64,000 bases of DNA from Capitulum mitella. Taxonomy: Eukaryota > Arthropoda > Thecostraca > Pollicipedomorpha > Pollicipedidae. The notes under the pieces were generated by a model. The model did no database searches. It was not told the DNA's origin and saw nothing but the letters and a program-made list of their open reading frames with translations. Shown here in pieces: positions 11,560-22,859 of this stretch. Positions within the stretch are counted from its first letter, which is position 1, and each line of letters starts with the position of its first letter. The DNA is taken from positions 32,340,901 to 32,404,900 of the forward strand of contig CP099842.1 in the NCBI GenBank assembly GCA_030062745.1, in the 5' to 3' direction. The position numbers and the translations under genes are program-made.

Positions 11560-12080
11560 CGGTAGCAAAAAACATAGTTCATGGGTTTGGATCCCTCACA
11601 AGATCACAAGTCCCATAGCTACTGTGGAAGACCGACAGGATATCAGTAACGCGGCACACGCAAAACAATATCATTGCTCATGCCGCTCGGAATCACTTCC
11701 GCACTTGAGCTCGTGCTTAATTCGCAATAAACGTTGATAAGCCGGCTTCACAATAATTCAATTTCCTCAACGTGAGCTCACAGGAAACCATTGGAGTACA
11801 GAGAGTAGTGATACAACAGTATTGTGCAGTAAGTTGGATTCATACACCGTGTTTTCTTTCGCATGAATTTTCCAACCCTGTGGAGGTGTCCATTCCTGGC
11901 TGCCGCAGCTGCACGGAGCCGAACGAGTCCGCACAAACTCGGCCTGTGCAACGGAAACTTGCCGCTTCACGGTTGTTACCATTCCTTTGAAGCCTATACC
12001 TTTTCCCTTTCCCTCGGTTTTTTCTTTTTTGTGTGTGTGTGTCGGAAGGCTGAATTAATTAGGCCACCGTGCCCCGTGAC
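11560..12080. other. Intergenic, no feature seen
   Basis: Mixed-composition sequence with no supported exon and no obvious repeat. A short GT run lies near 12032. Confidence 0.4.
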
Positions 12081-12800
12081 GGATTAAGTAACACCGCCGG
12101 CTGAGCGAGTCGGACCGCGGGCCGGCGCAGGGCCGTCCTCAGCTGGGCGTCACGGCGCAGCTACCGCCCAGCGGACAGCCGAGCCGCCGCCGACGGTCCG
12201 TGCAAGCCGCCGCGAGCCGTCGGCCCCGACGCGCCGTCGACGGGCATGCGATCAAGGCCGCTTCCGGCCGGCGGCTTTCGGCAGTGCGCCCGGAGCGGCG
12301 GCGGCGGCGTGGCATTGGCCGGGCGGAGAGAGGTCGGTCGAGCCCTAATGCGCGGACGATGGGCTCCGATCGGCCTCCAAAGTCGGGCGGACGGGTCACG
12401 TGCGGGACGCCGCCGGGCCATCAGCGCCGACTAACCACCCCCTTCTGTACGGCGACCGGCCGCGGGGAGGGCCCGACCGCCGGCGCGGGTCACGCGGCCG
12501 CCGATCGGGTCAGGCGCATGGTGGGGCACCGCTTTTTGTCGCATTGTGCCGGCCGGGCGGCCGGCGCGCGGCGCCCTTGTGGCCCGCGCCGCGGCTCGCC
12601 GTCTCCTCTCCGAGACGTCTTAATGCCGGGGTCGGCGGCCATTGTTGGGCCGATCGGGCTGCGAAATCTCGCCGCTGCTCCCAGGCTGCAGAGCCGGGTT
12701 ACGGGCCGAGACGGCGACGAAGCCGTTCCGTCCGCGCCGGCGCTGGTGGTAAGCGAGGGCGAGCGATTTCAATGCCGATGTGGAAGATGACGTTCGCCGC
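12080..12800. other. CpG island-like GC-rich block
   Basis: Extremely GC- and CpG-rich with runs such as GGCGGCGGCG. Long open frames occur in several frames on both strands, as expected from the lack of A/T-containing stops. It includes a GTCACGTG motif near 12396. No splice-supported exon was identified. From 12800 to 14560 the sequence is ordinary, with a poly-C tract at 13626-13638, and no gene could be supported. Confidence 0.4.
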
Positions 12801-14564
12801 TGATTGCGCCGTTCGCTGCTCGTTGTGGTCAATCGTCTCACGAGGGATAAAAGTCGCGCCGCCTGTCCTCGACGGACCATCGCTGGGAACGCGGCCAACA
12901 TATCGTCAACATATCGACATCGTCACTTGCCATGTTCGTTGTCAGGTGACTTCACGCACACTCCGCAACTTTGTGAATCTTACTGCGGAAAACCTTCCCA
13001 GCAGGAGGAACACGGTTTTGATACGGTCATCACCATATTCAAGCCATGTTGTAATTGAACCGGGTCTGACCCCAAATGCCTGGGACAAGGGCGAAGGCAG
13101 TCAGCGCATGCAGACGGTGGAGCTCGCGTGCAGCATAAAATACCCCGAACGTCCAATTAGGCAGCGGGGACGACAGCAATGGGGCCGCTCCTCCCCGGTA
13201 CGAAGACAATCAGTTCGCTTACACAGGCTGGCGTGCGCCGTACCTACTGGGGCCACCTTAAGCATGCACTTATACGACGCCATGGAAAATTATGTTCGGC
13301 ATTTTCCGTTGGGCGGCTTTCAGCTCTGAATGGACCAAAATACGTTTCGTTTCTCTGTTAACGTGGGCTCCGGTGGAGCAGCCACTGTCAGCCTAGTATA
13401 AGAAGCCGTTGTTGCTCCGGCCTATACAATGTTTTGTTACATCCTGGCTCATCAGCCAGTGGGATTGCTATTGGCTTCTCGAAGAAGGTAGACGTCACAT
13501 CTTAATATTGTTCCGACAGGATTAACAGTGATGTCTCGTCTATTAATGAGGAAAAGAGGAGTTGAAAGCCGACCGTGAGACAAGTTCCATGGCAGGTGAT
13601 CACGGGCGGGGTGGACTATCAGGACCCCCCCCCCCCAATATTCGGAGATTTTTCAGATTAAACTTACTGTTAATTTTCGCCATTGCCCCAATGTTGAGTA
13701 AAGGGGATGAAAAGGCAAATATGTATTAGACCAGCCTCGTCCACCTCTCGTAAGACCATTACTGCCAGGAATTATTTTGCATTTCATTTACTGGTTGGAT
13801 GGTGCAAAAGAATGAGGGAAGCGCTGCTGGTGAAACATTTTCTACGAAATACATTTGCAAGAATATATCATATCATACCATATCATGTCGTATATATCAC
13901 ATAGAAATATATAAAAATCTATGTAAAATAACAGCCAAAAGCCAAGTGTACTGCCTGTGGGCCCCCTCTTTTTGTAGCTCCTCCGACCCCTCCCCAGTCC
14001 GTTCCCTCTTTATCTTTCTGACGTGGATTTCCATGGTAGCCAGGAACTCCAGACGTTATCAGGGCCCCCGTCGAAATGTTGCGGTGCGCAAAACTCACGG
14101 CCTCCCACGGCTTTGGGAATGCAACACCAGTCCCACGACAAAAACGCTTTCAGTCCCCATCCGCCCCACAAATATACACTATTTCTGGATGCTCCTACGT
14201 TCCTGGTTGTTCATATATGATATGCAGGCGAAATACCGGATCCTTTCTTCAGCACAAGTGCTACTTTTTTACATCAATGGTTGTTGCGAACTCTAGTGTT
14301 ATGCTTGACCATTGCACCTCTTGTCTGAAGGCATCGTTTCCGTTGTCCGTCGCTAGCATCGTTACAGAGTATCAGCATAGCGTTGGCCACAACGCCGTGC
14401 AGCGATGGATAAGATAGTATTCATAAGGCACCGAAAGGCACACAGACGCCTCGCTGTCACTGTCGACATCCGCTCAGAGCAGCCGTGATCTGAGTCACGC
14501 CGCACAGTGAGGTCTTCCTACGAGATCAGCTATTCATCTGTATAAATTAGTGAAATCGAATCGA

Positions 14565-14660
14565 TCACAATGATATGTATGTGTGTATGTATATGAATAA
14601 ATATATGTGTATATGTAGGTGTGTATTTATGATGTGTATGTGCGTATAATAAAACAGTGA
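14565..14660 (+). repeat. TG/TA-rich simple repeat flanking an array
   Basis: A degenerate TATGTGTGTATG-type simple repeat ending in GTATAATAAAACAGTGAAAT. A very similar block ending GTATAATAAGACAGTGAAAT occurs in the same orientation at 16540-16625. Confidence 0.7.
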
Positions 14661-14664
14661 AATG

Positions 14665-14935
14665 CGTGTCCGGACGGAACTTCGTATCGCATTTCTCCAT
14701 CCGTAAAACTTCGTACGTAGATCATCGTATCGCGTCTCTTCGTACGCATAACTTCGTACGCAGATCATCGTACGCAAATCTTCCTGCGCAAATATTCGTA
14801 GGCGCAAAACGTCGTAAGCGCAAAACTTCGCATGCAGATTTCTTCGTTTACATAAGACTTCTATGCGCATTTCGACGTATATGCGTTTCTTCGTATCGCA
14901 TTTTTTCGTATACGCAAAACCTCGTATCTTGTACT
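14665..14935 (+). repeat. Degenerate short array, TTCGTA[C/T]GCAAA type
   Basis: About eighteen to twenty variants of a 12-16 bp word, TTCGTACGCAAAA, in one orientation (for example TTCGTATCGCATTT, TTCGTACGCATAAC, TTCGTAGGCGCAAAAC). The word contains the self-complementary cores TACGTA and CGTACG. The translation is arginine/serine-rich nonsense on both strands. Confidence 0.8.
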
Positions 14936-15184
14936 TTTTTTGGGAAGGTACTCAAAAACTGCCGTCATGTGAGTAGTCATCCGTAAGGCTTCATGTTAAA
15001 ATTTTCCGCATCGTGGCTTCAAACATGAGATGCCTGTGCTGAGGACGCAAGGGCACCTGAAGTCCGCCAAAGTGCTCAGCAGCCGAAAAGTTATGTGAGC
15101 AACGTTGTCATTTTCTTGCGTATAAGTCGGAATAACTATTGCATTTTTCACGATAAGATACCTTAGATGCCAAAAATTTATCCG

Positions 15185-15300
15185 CCGTCTTCGTGGCCAA
15201 CGGGGTAAGGACGTTGAGTGGTCCCGATGGCGCCGGGTTCCAGTCGCGGAAACAACGAACCGGCACTCGAACTGTTTGGTCCGACCTTCCACAGTGTAGT
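15185..15300 (+). repeat. tRNA-derived SINE head (candidate)
   Basis: An A-box-like TGGCCAACGGG at 15194-15204 and a B-box-like GGTTCCAGTCG at 15236-15246 have tRNA-like spacing, but the acceptor stem and T arm do not pair fully. The downstream text is not tRNA. This suggests a SINE and not a functional tRNA gene. Confidence 0.35.
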
Positions 15301-16204
15301 CAACTGGTGACTGACCAAAAAGGGCAAACCCGATACTGAGAGGCCGTGTGAAAGATTGTGCGGTAAGGAAAAGACCCCTCCGCGGTCCTCTCTGGTTAGA
15401 AAAGTTGGGCGCAAAAGTATCCGTTGAACTGGAATAGCATTACTGAGTGGTGGGTTCAGGGCATAGGCAACCAGCTTTACTTAGCATGTTGGTGTTCTGA
15501 GCCAAAAGCCGTCCATGCAAACCGTTGGGGCGAAATTTCTAAAAAAGAAAAGATGAGGAACTCATCGTAATCTTTTTGCAAAACGACACGGAAAAACTTA
15601 CCTTTGCATCCGCAAAATTCGTATATGGATAGGTATACTCGTATCGCATACGGAGGGGGTCAGAGACGATTTTCCCCATAGAACTAATGTTAATTTTCCC
15701 AGAAAGTGGGGGCATGCCCCCTCTTCCCTGCTCTTACGCCCATGGTCTGGTGCATCATTGTTACGGAATCCGATCTACGTACGTAGACAAAAAGGTACCC
15801 TGCTGGCCTGTGAAGCGGACTCTTGTTATCTGAAACGGGAGCTCGGTGCAGGCATACACATATTAACGAATATTACAAATGGTATTATAACTGCAAATAT
15901 TATTACATATTATAAATGTTAGTGAAGCGGACTCATGTTATCTGAAACGGGACCTCGGTGCAGACATGCAAATATTAGGATTCATTTCATTTTATACATC
16001 CTCAATCTACCAAGGCATGACAGTATGGAGATGCTTGGAAAGAAAAGCCTGAAAAGGATTTTGTTCATCCCATAACATTCTGGGTCAGTCCTGCGCCCCC
16101 GTGTCTTAGCAGTGCCCACCGATCGAAATGTACTTTTTCATTCGCAATATACCCTTGATCAAGCTAGTGAATATAGTTCACCTTGCTTAGAGGAAGAAAC
16201 ACAT

Positions 16205-16530
16205 GCATTTCTACAACACAATGAAATACGATACGAGGATTTGCGTACGCAAAGAAGTGTGATACGAAGATTTGCGTACACGAAGAAATGCGATATGAAA
16301 AAAAATCGTACACGATGCTTTCCGGGTAGGAACAAAATGCGTATACGAAGATTTGCGTGTACGAAGTTTTGCGACACGAAGAATTGCGTATACAAAGTTT
16401 TGCGCCTACGAAGTTTTGCGATACGAAGATCTGCATACGAAAAATGCGATACGAAGATATGCGATACGAAGATTTGTGAACGAAGTTTTGCGTACGAAGA
16501 AATGCGATACGAAGGAATGTAATACGAAGT
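16205..16530 (-). repeat. Degenerate short array, reverse complement of the 14665 array
   Basis: About twenty variants of TACGAAGATTTGCG, which is the reverse complement of the TTCGTACGCAAA word at 14665-14935. The array is followed by a TG/TA-rich block ending GTATAATAAGACAGTGAAAT that lies in the same orientation as at 14565. Confidence 0.8.
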
Positions 16531-16829
16531 TACGTCATGGAACCATGTATGCGTATGAATATATGAGTATATGTTGGTATGCATTTGTAATGATATGCAT
16601 GTGTGTATAATAAGACAGTGAAATGAAACCAAATCGATCGGCAGCGAAATCGAATCTCACGTGATTCTTCGATTTTGTGCCGGGACACTGAATTCACGAC
16701 CAAAGCTTTTCAAATAAGTCGTACACAATTTTCCCGCAAACGCGCGACCAACCACGCAAAATTACAGCGTCATCACACCGGCAGCAACAAAACACAGCTG
16801 CACTCCAACGTGCTGATCCCTGGACCTTT

Positions 16830-17420
16830 GCTTTCCGTCCTCCTTATCTCATGACCCGGCGCCGGACGCGACTGCTGCCATCAGCCGTGTGACGTGGTCC
16901 GGCGCCGGACGCGACTGCTGCCATCAGCCATGTGACGTGGTCCAGTGTCAGACGTGACCGGCCGCGGCCGACCCGTCCCGGTCGGCCCGCAGACCCGTCA
17001 GCGCCGGTTCCGCGCCGCAAGTGAGCGCACGGCGTTCACAGCGCGGCCCGCCGCGTCGCGGTGGCTCGGCCCAGACGCGGCCTTGCCCATGAGCACATGA
17101 GGCTGCGTTAAATAAACCGGAACCAATTAGGCGGCCTTACGGGGCCCCGCTGAGTCGCGAAAACTGTCGAGACAGACTCGGACGCGATGAGCGGCCGCTC
17201 TCGACAGACGGCTGGGGCGGGACCGGCGCTCAGCTCGCGCCCGAACCAGGTGTTGGCGTTGGTGAGCCGCGAGCTCAGGCGGCTGAGGGCTCACCTTGGC
17301 CCGATGTGGGTCGAGAGGTCGGCTCTGTTGACCAATGAGACGATCGCAACAGAGGCTAATTAGAGCGCTGAACAAAGACACCTGCCCGCCGCGAACGCGC
17401 ACCGGAACGAAACACAACGC
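16830..17420. other. CpG island-like GC-rich block
   Basis: GC-rich, with several GTGACGTGG motifs in its left part. The open frame on the minus strand (17127-17417) has no splice or start support. From 17420 to 20690 the sequence is AT-richer with no supported gene, apart from a shorter GC-rich patch at about 19980-20230. Confidence 0.35.
16858..16943 (+). repeat. 43-bp tandem duplication in a GC-rich block
   Basis: The sequence starting GGCGCCGGACGCGACTGCTG at 16858 is repeated from 16901, differing at one visible position (CCGTGTGACG against CCATGTGACG). A decayed third start (AGTGTCAGACGTGACC) follows. Confidence 0.9.
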
Positions 17421-20400
17421 CGAAGATGAGCCAACTTAGCGGCAAACACTTAAGCGTGGCATTAGTTTCATTGCCGCATCTATGAGTCGATTCTGTGGTC
17501 TGCGTGTCAGCAACGGAATAAATCATACACGGTGATCGTGCTTTCCTCGACGGAGAGCAAATATTCTCTACAGGGTGGAATGCCAGTTGCAGTTCCCTGC
17601 ATCTCGCCATGTCGATGGGTTTGAGCAAAATCCGATCATTTACCAAAATGGCTTTAATCCTGTTTTCCTCGGGATAATGGTGAAAAAGCAAACCGTCCTT
17701 ATCATGTTTTACGACCTCGCTTTTATTATTGTTGGGGCTTAACGGGACATCGAACGACCTCTTTCACGAACGTGTTAATGTAACCACGAGCGACGACGAG
17801 TTATATATGTTCTTTTGCAATGCCTGGAAGCTGGGAAGGAAACTATCACGTGAAAGTTATGGAGGTCTGGTGAACTTGGTGTTAGTAATTATTAGTTTGA
17901 TGTACCGTATCCCTGGATGTTAAACATAACGGAAAGAAAATTGCCAAGAAAATGACTGATAAATCTTAAGACTATCTTGCTACGCAACTCCTGTACTCTG
18001 TTCAGTTTTCTGACAGGGATTGAAACCAAACTGCAGTTTCTGGCCATTAGCGATCCTGTGTCAGACCTGGAATCGGGCACATTATGAGATTCTTTGCACT
18101 TACAGTCAGTGAATCTAAGTTATATGTATTGGGTGCCTAGCACGACTCCAGATGACACCTTTGGAGAAAGCAAACCACTTTGGGGATAACGGGAAAGGTC
18201 GGGATAACAATGACGAATTTTTGAAATATGGAATAAAATGCATCGAATATTAAGCGAGTTCGTGCCGGGACCTTGGTATCTAGGAGTGAGATTTCGCCTC
18301 TCACTTCTGAATGTAGCCATTCCGGTCCAACGCACTCGGTAAGATTCACAAGTAAAAACAAGGAAACTAATTCTCGTTTTATTCCTTGGTTCTTGACATT
18401 GATCGGACAGGATAACGTTTTGAGTGTGTAAATTCCATCTAAAAGTTCCCGTTGTGACTACCAAATTGCATTGATGCTGATAGAATGAAGCCAAAATCGG
18501 CTGACATTAAAACGATCACGCTACATTTTTGCACATGTATCGTGTTCACGTCATAACACATTTCATGTGTTTCTGGGTACATTTCTCGACCTACTTTGCT
18601 AGGCAATGGGGGCGCGTGCTTTCCCGACTCGTCGTTCCCGTGCACTGTCATTCTTTCGCCATCGCTGATACGCATGCATTAAATCTCTGAATTATCAGCC
18701 CTCCAGTTTCCATCTCTTTTGTATGATCGTGTTATGCTCACTCTCGTTCCGCCCAAGTTGTAACAGTCACCGTTGTCGGAATTTCACAATGCGCGTAATT
18801 GCCTTCTGTGCGACGCCGAGCGAGTCTATTATGCTAGTATGACCTTAGAGCCCTTACATATGTGCATGTCTAAATGACTGTCACAGCAATGAATAGGCAG
18901 CACGCCAGTCATCTGGGTGGTTGAGCCAAGAGCCAGGCCGTGGAAACATTCGAAGCCAGCGTCGCAGCACTCATTAGAACTGTTTGCTCTGCCACCGGAC
19001 ATCTGTGCGAATTCGCTAAGTCGCTAACCTTTCAAAAGCCTGAAATCTGTCTAAACTTTAAGATGTGATATGAGCAGACCGCTTCCCGTCTATCGATAAT
19101 TGTGGGGAAAATTTTACTGACGATTTCAGCTGTCAACGGAAGTCACAAATAACAACGGCATTTGCTTCGCCCAAATGCTCTCTTCCAGTTTTCCGGTTAA
19201 TTCCGGTTACTGATCTGGCCGAATCCTTGAACAAAATAATCGCTCTACCCATCCTTGTGAGTAATGTGGTTGGGACATATACTTCCCCCATACGAAATCC
19301 TGGCTGCCATTGTTCAAAATTATTTCAAACGTGGAACACTGTATATGTCGCAAAACTGTTCGACCATGGGGCCGCCGTTCCGCATACTCTCAGCTTGGTC
19401 GCAATTTACGGGTGTGCATTACCTAAATTTAAGAATTCAGCATTTCATATCTCCACCACATTGGCGATGCGACCTTGTGGGAGTAATGTGTTTAAGGATC
19501 GCGATGCATGAACGAAAAGTATCAAGCTTCCCTAAAAACGGAAGTAACAAAAATTGTCAAGCTTTCCAAATTGGGGAAAATAGAAATTATGAAACATCCT
19601 CAAGCTTGGAAAAGAAAGACCGAACACAACCACTAATTTTGAGTCTCACATGAACGCCGAGACCAACTGGTGCATTTTTATGCCTGAGCCTACATTTGGA
19701 AAATAATTGGTCATAATCAAGCATTTACCACTATGAGTTCGGGATAGACCCGAAATGCTTGTCTGCACGTTTCATTGTCTTTCTGCCCTGAATTAAAACG
19801 CATGTCGGCATTATGCTTTCCCATTTGTTTCGCTAATTTCACAACATGCCTGTGGTTGACCAACATTTCAAAAACTAAAACATGCCGCGTAGGTTCCTTT
19901 TGTTGTACTTCTGCCCGCAACTGAAAAATAGCAAAAAAGCACTCCTGACGTGGGAACTTCAATTTAGCCGAAGCGGTTCCGTCGTTGGGCCACGCCTGAC
20001 GCCTCCATTGGCGCCGCCTTCTGCCACTGTTTCCCAAGTGGCGTCCGTAAGAGAGTTACCGAGACAGCAGGTTTGGCAATTGACAAATCTTCCGCCGCTG
20101 TCACCGCCCGCTTCCGACCGACAGGGAACTCTGGGAGACGGCTCCGTGCGCTGACGTCCTGTCTCCGCAGCGCTCGAGGGGCCTGCCGGAGGGGTCACCG
20201 CGGCTCCGCGAACGGACCGATTCTAGGTGCCTTCCGTACATTACGGACGGACGGGAAAAGACTGTGACCGGAGTTAAGCTAGGATAAGAGGTCGGCATTG
20301 CGCTTAATAATGAGTTACGGGGGAGAGGGGAAAACACTAAGCACACTATATTACACAGTAATACGTATTCTATGGAAAGTCCTTGTGGGTCCAGTCAGTG

Positions 20401-20693
20401 AAGGGCAAGTAAACTGGCGTCATTTTTTCCTGGAAGGCACCGCGACGCTTCGTTGCCCGTCAGACCACGAGCTCCACAGGAATAATAAACCAACTGGGAT
20501 TGGCTCACACGGTCTACGTTCCGGCTACCGCTCGTCTCTCACGGAGGGGCCGACAGAAATCTGCTACCATTCTTTTTCCAGTAAAAGTTCATCATGTTAT
20601 GAGACACGGTATTCATTACGACAAAACGTTTAACTACACACATTCGCATAACTTCGCAAACTACGCATCTTCGTTAAAAGTTGTACCCTTCAG

Positions 20694-20858
20694 CAGTAGC
20701 GGTGGAACGTGCTACGGCAAGGGGGAGGTGCAGTGGCTATTTTTCGAGCCATTTCTTTCCATGTAACGTCTTAGGACTGATGTTAAATTTTGCAGTTAAG
20801 GGGGGGGGGAAGGGGCAAGGTGCACCTTACCTCCCTTTCCCCCGTTCCGCTGCCTATG
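20694..20858. mobile_element. hAT-type MITE, 165 bp
   Basis: Flanked by a perfect 8-bp duplication CCCTTCAG (20686-20693 and 20859-20866), the size made by hAT transposases. The ends are imperfect inverted repeats starting with CA (CAGTAGCGGTGGAACG against CATAGGCAGCGGAACG, 11 of 16 matching). The interior has G-rich and C-rich runs and no coding capacity. Confidence 0.65.
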
Positions 20859-20869
20859 CCCTTCAGACA

Positions 20870-22820
20870 AAGTTCAAGCTCATTTGGTGGCTAGACCGGT
20901 TTTTATGACATATAAATGCATTCAAATCACCCTGATCATTGTAAGATATCGAAACATGTATTTTCTTTTGTTAAACTTTCAGAAATTGGTCAAGAAACTC
21001 CAGGTAATTGGTCTCTTGGCAAAAAATGATGAGTAAGCGACTAATGTCGTTGGGAGAGATGTCATCATGCATCGACATCGCAATGTACCGATCATGAAAC
21101 ATTTCTTACACTGAGCGTCTTCACTTCTGTGGCAAATCCTCTCAAGCCCATCAGTTATCGAAGGACAATTTTAGCTGTATTATGTCAAATATTAATCAGT
21201 TCCTTAATCCTAGGAGCATTTTTAACGTTTTGTAAGGTCAAAGTCATTAGAAGGCAATCTACATTGACCGAACGCCGTGTAGGGGTTATTTCCTTTTAGT
21301 TGGTAGGTCCCTTCATGCGTCTTATGGCCTTTTATACGTCATATGTACTCATATTTGGTCAAAAAACAAAACAAAGAAATGGGATCTGAGTCATTTTTAG
21401 AAGGTTACTGAAAAAACGAATTTGCCTTCCATAGTGCAAGGCAAATTCGTGGCTCGCTGATGTCACGTCTTTCTTACGTGATCTAGTGACAGGACTTGAT
21501 TTGTCTATCGTTCCCGGAAAAAGGTTTATTTTTGGGCAATAGGAGGGCACAAAAAGTGTGTTATCGAACGGTTCGGCATTTCAGGGTACGACAGTCAGAC
21601 ATGAACGTCGCATTTAATACACCGTTTTCTACCTTTGTTGGTTAAATAAAGTATTTAGCAGTCACGCTAGGAGACTGCATTGATCATACCTCATCACTTT
21701 CCATACCTTTCCTTTCACCTCGTTTCAGATAGGGCCTTTCCAATGATTTTTTATTGTTTTAGAGGCGGGAATAAAATACATTGTTATTGGCCTAATGTAA
21801 TGTCATGTTTGACAACGTCATCCAGTTATTGCTGCATAAATGCTAAGACTATTCTAAGCACAAATCAGAACGCATGTATACAGGAGCACGGTTACACTCC
21901 AGAGTTCGGGTGAGAGGAGCGGGAGCAAAGAAGCATTTTGGGTCATTGTTTCCAGTTTCCAGCGCCCCTAGGGTCAATGTCAAATTTTAAAAACATGAGC
22001 GGGGGCGATTGCCCCCTTGCCCCTCACCCGTTTCCCGCGTCCTTGCATGTGTGTTGAAATATAGCGACATGGGCGCCCGACGAACCCGCTTGGTTTTTAT
22101 CCGTCATCGACGCATGTGTTCAGCCTCGGTTCCATCAGTTCGGATGCATTCTTCTGCGTCTGGTAGACAATCGTTGCGGCATCGAAGTTAATACTCCAGC
22201 AGCATACTGGAGACGCGGGGGGATGGGAGAGAAGACTCCACGGGTCGGAAATTTTAACATTAGATCACGGCGACAGCCGGAAAGAAACTGTCTGAAATCG
22301 TTTTCAGAATCCCAATATTTTTATCGGGAATACCCAGCAATGTTCAGCAGTCACTGTGATCCGAATCATATCGCCTCCGACGAACCTCTGGCGGGAGCGC
22401 CCTGGAACCTTGGTAAGATCATGAACCGAGCGACAGCGAAAGACTTTAACGCTCATGACGGCCCGGGAGATTCTTCGCCGTGGATTTCGTTTTTTCTTCT
22501 GCGCTTACGAGGCATTTGCATGATAAGGGAATCCCATCCGTTCGCACCTTGCGAAATGACCGGCTTGGCCGTTCCACGGCCGCCTTCGATGACGTCTTCA
22601 CCCGACACGCGCCGCGGGGTGGTCCACGGGCAACCTTCACCCACAAGGCAACGAGGACGAGACAGTCCACTCTCCGACATGGCGTGACCGGTCGCAGCCC
22701 ACGATGAACGCCCGCGGATAGCGACCTCGCGCTGCGACAGAGACTGTACCAGAGCGCTCCTCGGGATGGAACTGGTGCGGTATCGGTGGGGGTGGATCCA
22801 AAACCGATGCCCGGGGAAAG
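20870..22820. other. Upstream region of the chitin-binding gene
   Basis: No gene is supported. The last 280 bp (22540-22820) become GC-rich towards the promoter. Open frames at 22223-22856 on both strands lack start or splice evidence. Confidence 0.4.
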
Positions 22821-22824
22821 GCGG

Positions 22825-22859
22825 TATAAAAGTACACCGGGCGCGCTAGACGACATTCA
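22825..22859 (+). promoter_or_regulatory. TATA box and TCAGT initiator
   Basis: TATAAAAG at 22825-22832 lies 34 bp upstream of the A in ATTCAGTG (A at 22859), the arthropod initiator. The proposed non-coding exon 22859-22894 ends at AAAG|GTGAGA, a strong donor. It has no ATG, so the first ATG of the spliced message is the one at 26463. No downstream promoter element is present at the strict +28 spacing. Confidence 0.6.

Noticed and set aside
12200..13329. Long plus-strand frames of 196 and 309 codons
   Set aside because: They lie in or start in a CpG island, overlap each other and minus-strand frames, and show no signal, domain or splice support.
13397..13460. TATAAGAAG at 13397 as a promoter
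   Set aside because: The nearest TCAG lies about 57 bp downstream, too far for a TATA-directed start.
22223..22856. Overlapping ORFs upstream of the cuticle-gene promoter
   Set aside because: They overlap the TATA box region, occur on both strands and lack splice or protein support.
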